Source of the DNA: Nocardia alni
GTDB taxonomy: Bacteria; Actinomycetota; Actinomycetes; Mycobacteriales; Mycobacteriaceae
NCBI RefSeq assembly: GCF_019038435.1
Contig: NZ_JAGPOX010000050.1
Coordinates: 1-59,285, forward strand
Reading direction: 5' to 3'
DNA: 59,285 bases
Part shown: positions 53,010 to 59,285 of the stretch, in pieces
How the letters are laid out: each line of letters opens with the position of its first letter
Numbering within the stretch: the stretch's first letter is position 1
Made by a program: the position numbers and the translations under genes
The notes under the pieces: generated by a model
The model's input: the letters and a program-made list of their open reading frames with translations, nothing else
What the model was told of the DNA's origin: nothing
Database searches by the model: none

Positions 53010-56000
53010 CTACAGCTTCCCCGAAAGCTGTTCGAACAGTGCCAGAATGCGGTCGCCCGCACTGCTCCGGCCCAACCGGGCGACGCGCTCGCGGACCGGT
53101 GCCATCAACTCCTCGGTGGTCGCCGCCGCGTGCCGGGCCAGATGTCGGTCGATGCGTGCCGACGGGACGTCCTGCCGCGCTTTGACCTTGAGGCCGAGCA
53201 CGATCAGTTCCCGGCCGGTGTCCGGAAACTTGTCGACGGTGAGCAGGTACGAGCCGATGGCCACCGCTACCGAGCCGATCTGGGGACGGTCGATGTACAT
53301 GAGAAACTGATCACGAGTGAAGTCGACGAGTTCCTGTGGCAACCTCGGTACGGCGTCCAGGCCGTCGTTCAGCAGGTGCGCATGTAGTACCGCGGCGGCG
53401 GTGACGGCCGTGCCCGGTCCGGGCACCTGCTCAGCGGCGGGCCAGGCCAGCAACTCCAGCGCCCGGCGCGCGCGTCGCAGCCCGGCCTCGACATCGCCTT
53501 GGGCCAAGGCTAGTTCGAACCAGCCGACCTGAAGCGCGGCGCGGCGCTGGTTCGGGCGCAGCACCGGATCCTCGGGCCCGGCATCGCCCTCGACGAATCC
53601 GGCCGCCTGCTCGAGTACCTGCCTGGCCTGCTCCGGCTCACCCGCACCGACCAGCGAAATGGCAAGGTAGCTGGATATTTCGGCGACCTCGTCGAAACAT
53701 CTGAACTGCTGCAGGGCGTCCACGGCACGGCGATAGTGCTCGGCCGATTCCCGGTATCGGGCGGTCTGCGCGGACAGCTGGGCCAGGTGCTGATACAGCA
53801 TCGCCGTGCTCCACACGTCGGTATCGGGAACATCCCGCTTGGCGCACTGCGCATCTCGCATCGAGCCGTAGAGGTCACCGGCATTCTCCCGGAGGTTCGC
53901 CCGCAGCATCAAGGCGGACGTGCGGGTCTCCAGGTCGGGCGAACGCACACCCTCACTGAGCTTGCGCGCCACCCGCATCGGCGTGGGCCGCAGGCACAGC
54001 ATCTCGCCGATGAACCTGGATCCCGGTGTCAGCGTGGTGGATCCGCGCAGCAGTCGCCGTATCCTGGTGCGCAATACGGCTCCGTCGCGCAGCCCGAACC
54101 CGCCGAAGGTCATATGCATGGCCAACATCGCCTGCGCGGACATCTGGAGATCGTCCAGGGGCTCCTGCGACTGGGCCGGTGGCGGCGGTACCGCCAGCAC
54201 CCGGGGCATCCAGCCGATCAGTTCGCCATGTGCCCCGCGCAGGGCCCACAGCATGCCCACGAGCGGGAACACCGTGTACACCGTCTCGGCACGGCCCCTG
54301 TCCAGGGCGTGCCGAAGGACCGCGAGAAGGTTGTCCAGTTCCACGCCCACCTCGAGCACCACCGGAACCTGGTCCTTGCGGATGGTATAGCGGTGATACG
54401 CGGCGATCGCTAGATCCTTGGCCCACAACGCCATTCGATCCATCACCAGATCCGTCTCACCGGCCTCGGTCAGGCGTTCCTCGCCGAATTCCCGGACGGT
54501 CTCCAGCATTCGGTAGCGAATGCCACCGAATTCGTCGTCCAGTACCGACAGCAGCGACTGGCCGACCAGGCCGTCCACGGCGGCGGCGATATCGCCGACC
54601 TCCGGCCCGTCGGCGACGAGTTCGGCTGCGGTGAAGGTGAATCCGGCCGGAAACCGGCACAGCCGTCGCAGCGCGATGCGCTGCGGTTCGTCCAGCAGAT
54701 TCCAGCTCCAGTCGATCACCGCGTGCAGGGTGCGATGGCGTTGCGGGGAGCTGCGATCTCCGCTGCGCAGCAGCGTGAATCGGTGTTCGAGCCGCGCCTC
54801 GATCTCCTCGGCGCTCATGGTCCGCACACGCGCCGCGGCCAGTTCGATCGCCAGCGGCAGCCCGTCCAGGGTGCGGCACAGCCGGGCCACCACCGCCGGA
54901 TCCAGTCGCACCGACGGCCGCACGGCGCGGGCGCGCGCAGCGAACAGTTCGGTGGCGGGCGAGCCGTGCTCATCGATGGTCAGCGGCGGCAGCGGATACA
55001 CCGCCTCGGCGGTGATCTCCAGAGGTGCGCGACTGGTGGTGAGCACGGTGAGCCGATCGCAGGCGCCGACCAGGTCGGCGACCACCTCGGCGACCGCGTC
55101 GATGAGATGTTCGCAGTTGTCCAGAATCAGCAGCATCGGCCGGGCGGCGACCGCGTCGCGCAATCGCTGGCGCGCGTCGATCCGGAAGCCCGGGCGCAGA
55201 CCCGCGCCCTCGCGAGCCACCTCGGCGACGCCCAGGGCCGCGCCGATGGCGGTCTCCACCTCGGCGCGGGCCTCGTCCGGCGCGGCGCGCACCGAGGCCA
55301 GCTCGACCAGGACGACCGGCAAATGCTGCGCGGTCCGCTGACCCAATTCGTTTGCCACCCTGGTCTTTCCGGTACCGCCCGGGCCGAGCACCGTGGTGAC
55401 CCGGCTGGCGATGAGCAGATCGTCGAGCGCGACGAGATCGGTGGCACGACCCAGCAGTTGATTCGGCGCGGCACGCAGACCGATCGTCCCGAAGGGCTGG
55501 GGTGTGTTCTGGGACAACGCGTTCGGGGACGCGGCATCCGAAGACGCCGCGGGCGATAGCGGACTCGGCGACGCATCGGAGGCCGACGAATCCGGTGGTG
55601 CCGCGAAGCCCTGGGAAGGGGAGGCCGAATCCACGGGCCGGCTCGCCGCCGCCGATCGCGAACCGTTCACCGGCGCGACGCCATCGACCGACCGGTCACC
55701 GTCCTTCGCCGACCGGCCACGCGAGATCATCGATTCCCCGCGCAGGATCGCCATGTTCAGCTCGGCGAGCGCCGGACCGGGATTCGCCCCGAGTTCGGCC
55801 GCCAGCCGGGCCCGAACGGATGCGAAGACCTCCAATGCCTCATTGCCGCGGCCTGCCGCGGCCAGCAGCCGCATCAGGGTGCCGTGCGCCGGTTCGTCCA
55901 GCGGCCGGGCCGCCGCGATCCGCCGCGCGATCCGCACCGCACCGTCGAAATCGCCGGACTTCTCCCGGGAGGCCGATTCCAGTTCGTCCAGGGCGTGCCA

Positions 56001-56564
56001 TCGGGTCGCGGCCGCTTCGGCCAGATCCTCGGCGGCCGGCCCGGGCGGCAGATCCGCACCCGGCTCGCCGCGCCACAGCGCCCGCGCCCGCACGACCAGC
56101 TCCAGGCAACCCGCATCGTCCCCCGCGGCGTGCCGCTCGCGGGCCTGCCGCTCGAGGCGGCGGGCCAGGGTGAGATCGATCTGCTCCTCGGTCAGGGTCA
56201 GCCGATATCCGGCCGGACCGACCTCGAGCGCACCGTCCGGCAGCAGTGAACGCAGCCGGGAGACCTGGGTGTGCAGGGCGTTCATCGGAGCGCGCGGGGG
56301 CTGCTCACCCCAGACGTCCTCGATCAGCGCCGTGGCGCTGCGGCTACGGCCCGAATGGGTGGCCAGGGCGGCGACCAGCAGACGGGCCCGCGCACCGGGC
56401 ACCGCGACCGGACCGGCGCCGTCGCGGCTCACCGCGATCTCGCCCAGCAGCACTACTCGCACGGTCCCTGTGGGCACCGCTACGTCCCGGCCGTCGCCCG
56501 ACCGGATACCTGTCGCCGCTGCGCCCGCCGAACCACTGTGATCAGGAATCATTCCGAATGCCAT
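53010..56564 (-). CDS. Large BTAD / NB-ARC / TPR transcriptional regulator (AfsR-SARP-like)
   Basis: About 1184 residues. An N-terminal OmpR-type winged helix (about 35-120, VRVVLLGEIAVSRDG, ALIEDVWGEQPP) is followed by the BTAD domain (about 125-275, with LWRGEPGADLPPG). A Ser/Ala/Pro-rich linker leads to an NB-ARC/AAA-type ATPase with Walker A GPGGTGKT (about 390-400), Walker B LLILDNCEHL and the GLPLAIELAAARVR motif. The C-terminal 450 residues form TPR-like helical repeats. There is no C-terminal LuxR helix-turn-helix. Proteins of this build are ATP-dependent activators, often of specialised metabolism. The start is uncertain: ATG at 56564 or 56552, or GTG at 56582. It converges on the DrrAB-like exporter. 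Confidence 0.9.
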   Translation of the reverse strand: MAFGMIPDHSGSAGAAATGIRSGDGRDVAVPTGTVRVVLLGEIAVSRDGAGPVAVPGARARLLVAALATHSGRSRSATALIEDVWGEQPPRAPMNALHTQVSRLRSLLPDGALEVGPAGYRLTLTEEQIDLTLARRLERQARERHAAGDDAGCLELVVRARALWRGEPGADLPPGPAAEDLAEAAATRWHALDELESASREKSGDFDGAVRIARRIAAARPLDEPAHGTLMRLLAAAGRGNEALEVFASVRARLAAELGANPGPALAELNMAILRGESMISRGRSAKDGDRSVDGVAPVNGSRSAAASRPVDSASPSQGFAAPPDSSASDASPSPLSPAASSDAASPNALSQNTPQPFGTIGLRAAPNQLLGRATDLVALDDLLIASRVTTVLGPGGTGKTRVANELGQRTAQHLPVVLVELASVRAAPDEARAEVETAIGAALGVAEVAREGAGLRPGFRIDARQRLRDAVAARPMLLILDNCEHLIDAVAEVVADLVGACDRLTVLTTSRAPLEITAEAVYPLPPLTIDEHGSPATELFAARARAVRPSVRLDPAVVARLCRTLDGLPLAIELAAARVRTMSAEEIEARLEHRFTLLRSGDRSSPQRHRTLHAVIDWSWNLLDEPQRIALRRLCRFPAGFTFTAAELVADGPEVGDIAAAVDGLVGQSLLSVLDDEFGGIRYRMLETVREFGEERLTEAGETDLVMDRMALWAKDLAIAAYHRYTIRKDQVPVVLEVGVELDNLLAVLRHALDRGRAETVYTVFPLVGMLWALRGAHGELIGWMPRVLAVPPPPAQSQEPLDDLQMSAQAMLAMHMTFGGFGLRDGAVLRTRIRRLLRGSTTLTPGSRFIGEMLCLRPTPMRVARKLSEGVRSPDLETRTSALMLRANLRENAGDLYGSMRDAQCAKRDVPDTDVWSTAMLYQHLAQLSAQTARYRESAEHYRRAVDALQQFRCFDEVAEISSYLAISLVGAGEPEQARQVLEQAAGFVEGDAGPEDPVLRPNQRRAALQVGWFELALAQGDVEAGLRRARRALELLAWPAAEQVPGPGTAVTAAAVLHAHLLNDGLDAVPRLPQELVDFTRDQFLMYIDRPQIGSVAVAIGSYLLTVDKFPDTGRELIVLGLKVKARQDVPSARIDRHLARHAAATTEELMAPVRERVARLGRSSAGDRILALFEQLSGKL

Positions 56565-56727
56565 CGTAAATGGGTGGTCCACCGATTATCGGGCACGCGG
56601 CATCGTGACCACCCACACCGAGCCGCGGGATACTCCCCGCACAGAATACTCCGATATATCGAAATAATGCTAGCGATAGGGTGGCGCGCGGCTTGTCGAT
56701 TCCGGGGTGACGATTAGGCTTCCGATC

Positions 56728-57594
56728 ATGGCTAGTGCAGCACAGTGGTTGGAGGGTGCGCGGCCGCGCACCCTGCCCAACGCCATCGCCCCCGTCCTGG
56801 TCGGCACCGGCGCGGCGGCTTCGCTCGGCGGTGCGGTCTGGTGGAGGGCGGTGCTCGCACTGGTGGTCTCGCTGGCCCTGATCATCGGGGTCAACTACGC
56901 CAACGACTACTCCGACGGCATCCGCGGCACCGATGACGAGCGGGTCGGGCCGTTGCGGCTGGTCGGGTCCGGTGTGGCCTCGCCGCGCGCGGTGAAGACC
57001 GCCGCGATCGCCAGCCTGGGCGTGGGCGCGGTGTTCGGTCTGGTGCTGGTGTTGACCACCGCGTGGTGGCTGCTGCTGGTCGGCGCAGCCTGCCTGGCCG
57101 GGGCGTGGTTCTACACCGGCGGCCGGAAACCCTATGGCTACAGCGGTTTCGGCGAGATCGCGGTATTCGTGTTCTTCGGGCTGATCGCGGTACTCGGCAC
57201 CGAATTCGTGCAGGCGCGGCGGCTGGACTGGGCCGGCCTGGTCGGCGCGGTGGCGGTCGGCGCGTTCTCCAGCGCGGTGCTGGTCACCAACAATCTGCGC
57301 GATATACCCACCGATACGGTGACGGGCAAGACGACGCTGGCCGTACGGCTGGGCGATACCCGCACCCGCACACTGCATCTGGTGTTGATGGTGGCGCCGT
57401 TCGTGGCGTCGCTGGCGCTGGCCGCGCGCACCCCGTGGGCACTGCTCGGGTTGCTGGCGATTCCGCTCGCGGTGCGCTCCAACGGACCGGTGCGCGGCGG
57501 ACAGCAAGGGCCCGGATTGATTCCGTCGCTGCGGGATACGGGCCTGGCGATGCTGCTGTGGTCGATCCTGACCGCGGTCACGCTGGCGATCTGA
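56728..57594 (+). CDS. menA: 1,4-dihydroxy-2-naphthoate polyprenyltransferase MenA
   Basis: 288 residues, UbiA family, eight to nine transmembrane helices. N59-D60-x-x-D63 (NYANDYSDG) binds the prenyl diphosphate through magnesium; NNLRDIPTD is the second Asp motif. The ATG at 56728 (MASAAQWLEGARPRTLPNA) matches the mycobacterial start; a GTG seven codons upstream is less likely. It attaches the prenyl tail to DHNA. It is divergent from the BTAD regulator across 163 bases, where a TCCGATATATCGAA near-palindrome lies at 56651-56664. Confidence 0.95.
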   Translation: MASAAQWLEGARPRTLPNAIAPVLVGTGAAASLGGAVWWRAVLALVVSLALIIGVNYANDYSDGIRGTDDERVGPLRLVGSGVASPRAVKTAAIASLGVGAVFGLVLVLTTAWWLLLVGAACLAGAWFYTGGRKPYGYSGFGEIAVFVFFGLIAVLGTEFVQARRLDWAGLVGAVAVGAFSSAVLVTNNLRDIPTDTVTGKTTLAVRLGDTRTRTLHLVLMVAPFVASLALAARTPWALLGLLAIPLAVRSNGPVRGGQQGPGLIPSLRDTGLAMLLWSILTAVTLAI

Positions 57595-57608
57595 GAGCCC
57601 GGCAGGTT

Positions 57609-57998
57609 CTAGTCCCGGCCGCCCTCGGGCACGAAGATGCCCAGTATCCAGTTGATCACGGTGATGATGATCGCACCCAGGATCGCCGCGCCCACGCCGT
57701 GGACCCGCAGCCCGTAGGCGGTGGTTTCGGTGATCACCGCGGTCAGCCACAGCATCAGGGCGTTGATGACCAGCAGGAACAGGCCGAGGGACAGCACGAC
57801 CAAGGGCAGTGACAGCAGTTTGACGATCGGCTTGATCAGCGCGTTCACCAGGCCGAAAACGATCGCGACGACCAGCACAACGATGACCTTGCCGGTTGTG
57901 CCCTTGTCCGCCGGGCTGACGAGCTCGATGTTGTGCACCCACAGGGACGCGAGCCAGATCGCGACGGCGTTGATGATCAGGCGGAGCAGAAGGGCCAT
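57609..57998 (-). CDS. Phage holin family membrane protein
   Basis: 129 residues with four transmembrane helices (at about 3-20, 38-56, 63-90 and 102-123), of the Phage_holin_4_2 type found as small chromosomal membrane proteins in actinobacteria. Despite the name there is no phage context. Convergent with menA across 14 bases. Function unknown. Confidence 0.85.
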   Translation of the reverse strand: MALLLRLIINAVAIWLASLWVHNIELVSPADKGTTGKVIVVLVVAIVFGLVNALIKPIVKLLSLPLVVLSLGLFLLVINALMLWLTAVITETTAYGLRVHGVGAAILGAIIITVINWILGIFVPEGGRD

Positions 57999-58070
57999 GG
58001 CGCCATGCTAGCTGGCACGACGCCATGGGACCCGATATGCCGCCGGGGCGCCGGAGCATCGGGCGGGGAC

Positions 58071-58655
58071 CTACGCCGCCCGGTCGAGCAGCTGGTGTAC
58101 CGCCTGGCGCAGTGCCGCGATGCCCGTCTCGCCGCCCAGCAGTTCGCGAGTCGGCTCGTTCGCGGCACGCAGCACGCCGAGCAGTACGTGCGCCGCCTCG
58201 ATGGTCTTGTCGCCGCGCGAAACAGCCTCGCGCAGTGACAGTTCCAGCGCCTTCTTCCCATCCCGATCGAACGGGATGTGCCCGGACTTCATGCCGTCAC
58301 CGAATCCGAAGCGCCCACGCGGCTTTTCGGCGGCCGGTGAACGGTCCAGCGCGTCCGCGCCGAAGGTTTCCTCCAGGCTTGCCCGCACAGCCTCCAGGTC
58401 GATGCCGATGGATCGCAATGCGGCGGCGTCATCTTCGCCGAGCGGCTCACCGGACTGCCTGTCGGTCAACGATTCTCGAATCGATCTGGCCGTAATTCCG
58501 TTGTCTTCCAGTATCTTCCGTACCCCAGTATCCGGGCTCATGGCTATACCGAGCAGCATATGCTCGACAGCGACACTCGGAGAACGCATTTCGCGTGCTT
58601 CCTCCTGCGCTACTACGACCGCATACCTCGCGGCCCTGGCAAATCTCTCGAACAT
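58071..58655 (-). CDS. Clp N-terminal (double repeat) domain protein
   Basis: 194 residues made of two ClpN-like repeats, FERFARAARYAVVVAQEEAREM... HMLLGIAM (about 1-75) and IPFDRDGKKALELSLREAV... HVLLGVL (about 122-190). A Gly/Arg/Phe linker separates them. No AAA ATPase domain follows, so this is a stand-alone protein that may bind Clp substrates or adaptor partners. Its ATG overlaps the stop of the upstream HTH gene (TGATG). Confidence 0.9.
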   Translation of the reverse strand: MFERFARAARYAVVVAQEEAREMRSPSVAVEHMLLGIAMSPDTGVRKILEDNGITARSIRESLTDRQSGEPLGEDDAAALRSIGIDLEAVRASLEETFGADALDRSPAAEKPRGRFGFGDGMKSGHIPFDRDGKKALELSLREAVSRGDKTIEAAHVLLGVLRAANEPTRELLGGETGIAALRQAVHQLLDRAA

Positions 58656-58876
58656 CAGCGGATTCCGCCTCTCCGGTTGTACTTCTGGTGGACCGCCTGC
58701 CGGCTGACCTCGAGCGCGTCGGCGATCGCTTGCCAGGACCAGCCCTGCGTGCGGGCATTGGCCACTTGGATCGCCTCGAGACGCTCGAGCAACCGCCGCA
58801 GCGCAAGCACCGCACGCAGGCCGACCGTGGGATCGGGACTGCCGGCGGCGGCCGCCAGGGTCGTTGCTTCACTCAT
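58655..58876 (-). CDS. Small helix-turn-helix protein
   Basis: 73 residues. A helix (LRAVLALRRLLERLEAIQVANA) is followed by the HTH TQGWSWQAIADALEVSRQAVHQKYNRR, like sigma region 4 or a MerR/AsnC-type recognition unit. It is coupled to the ClpN protein and lies under a promoter overlapped by two inverted repeats, so autoregulation is likely. The predicted transcript starts at or within two bases of the ATG (leaderless). Confidence 0.9.
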   Translation of the reverse strand: MSEATTLAAAAGSPDPTVGLRAVLALRRLLERLEAIQVANARTQGWSWQAIADALEVSRQAVHQKYNRRGGIR

Positions 58877-58880
58877 GTAC

Positions 58881-58923
58881 GTCAATTTACGTTGACATCG
58901 AGCGGTCGTCAACAAAAATTGAC
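58881..58923 (-). promoter_or_regulatory. Promoter of the HTH-ClpN pair with two GTCAA-N6-TTGAC operators
   Basis: Minus-strand promoter: -35 TTGACG (58907-58912), 17-base spacer, -10 TAAATT (58884-58889). Two inverted repeats of the same form, GTCAA-N6-TTGAC, cover it: 58881-58896 over the -10 and 58908-58923 over the -35. Their centres are 27 bases apart. The ATG at 58876 is 8 bases past the -10, implying a leaderless mRNA. Confidence 0.65.
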
Positions 58924-58990
58924 ATCACGGCCGAGAAGTTGCGCGGAGATGACAAAAGGGCAGGTCAGTCCCGGTTGCTACACGGAAGGG

Positions 58991-59285
58991 CTACTCGTCG
59001 CCGCGCATACGCGCGCGCAGCTGCGCCTTGTCGGTGCGCCGCTTCTCGTCGACCGCCGCGATGTCCTGATTCACTCGCGACCGCAGGCGCTTGAACAGCA
59101 CCAGCGACAGCGGCATCGCGACGATCAGCCCGAACAAAATCGCCACCACTACCGGAATTTGGACGTTCAGCAAATGCGCGACAGCCACGATTATCGCGGC
59201 AATGACCGCGACCAGCGCCAGCCGGGCAACGGTGTACAGAACCAGGTTGCGCGCCAGCCGCCGGCCCGCCGGGGCGGGGGCCCCG
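58991..59285 (-). CDS. DUF4229 family membrane protein (5' end outside the window)
   Basis: The frame is open to the right edge and encodes at least 97 residues. LARNLVLYTVARLALVAVIAAI and VVVAILFGLIVAMPLSLVLFKRLR are two transmembrane segments, followed by a charged cytoplasmic tail, NQDIAAVDEKRRTDKAQLRARMRGDE. This is the DUF4229 pattern, commonly near men genes in mycolata. An internal GTG at 59188 would remove the first helix and is not the start. Confidence 0.85.
   Translation of the reverse strand, partial: GAPAPAGRRLARNLVLYTVARLALVAVIAAIIVAVAHLLNVQIPVVVAILFGLIVAMPLSLVLFKRLRSRVNQDIAAVDEKRRTDKAQLRARMRGDE

Noticed and set aside
57609..57998. Prophage remnant suggested by the holin-like protein
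   Set aside because: No other phage gene, integrase or attachment site nearby; this holin-like family occurs as a normal chromosomal membrane protein in actinobacteria.

Overview
The window is high-GC DNA from a mycolic-acid-producing actinomycete (order Mycobacteriales/Corynebacteriales). It is most probably Nocardia or a close relative. This rests on a mycobacterial-type gene order around rpoB and the menaquinone genes, a fused HadA/HadB dehydratase with no hadC beside it, a complete mce lipid-import operon, and many GTG starts. The genus is an inference; the order is well supported.

Layout. (1) 1-152 is the tail of an unrecognised gene that converges on rpoC. (2) 231-24924, all on the minus strand, is the transcription/translation block read from right to left: secE, nusG, rplK, rplA, rplJ, rplL, then mceG-yrbEA-yrbEB-mceABCDEF and two Mce-associated membrane proteins, then rpoB and rpoC. 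The whole mce system sits between rplL and rpoB. (3) 24991-27261 continues upstream on the minus strand with tRNA-Tyr, tRNA-Thr, tRNA-Met, rpmG, the HadAB fusion and tRNA-Trp. (4) 27471-36055 holds yajQ, htpX, a polyprenyl diphosphate synthase, menJ with an AraC regulator and a VOC protein, a DUF2505-like protein, a DUF3592-like membrane protein, mgtA and menG. (5) 36211-42999 is accessory in character: a 1410-residue nitrate-reductase/diflavin-reductase fusion, an aldo/keto reductase, a TetR regulator and two small proteins. (6) 43213-50964 carries menD, a small conserved protein, a PaaI-type thioesterase, menB, a VOC protein, pitA with two small partners, and menE. (7) 51033-52897 is a DrrAB-like ABC exporter, convergent with a large BTAD/NB-ARC/TPR regulator (53010-56564). 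(8) 56728-59285 has menA, a holin-like membrane protein, a ClpN-domain protein with its HTH partner, and the 5'-truncated (at the window edge) DUF4229 gene.

Functionally, most of menaquinone biosynthesis is present (menD, menE, menB, menA, menG, menJ, a prenyl synthase, and a hotdog thioesterase that may release DHNA from CoA). menC is not in the place expected from mycobacterial synteny. The mce operon includes its own ATPase gene, mceG, which in M. tuberculosis is an orphan in the same rplL-rpoB interval.

The most unusual signal is a roughly 130-bp intergenic repeat with four copies (17561-17697, 33732-33867, 33871-33999, 41508-41637). Every copy points the same way relative to its downstream gene, and its downstream end carries a Shine-Dalgarno-like purine tract. 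In the mce operon the copy creates a 50-codon reading frame that overlaps yrbEB and mceA by ATGA at both ends. A second family of REP-like hairpins with compensatory stem changes is also present, as are interleaved inverted repeats between rpoB and rpoC, and a double GTCAA-N6-TTGAC operator over the promoter of the ClpN/HTH pair.
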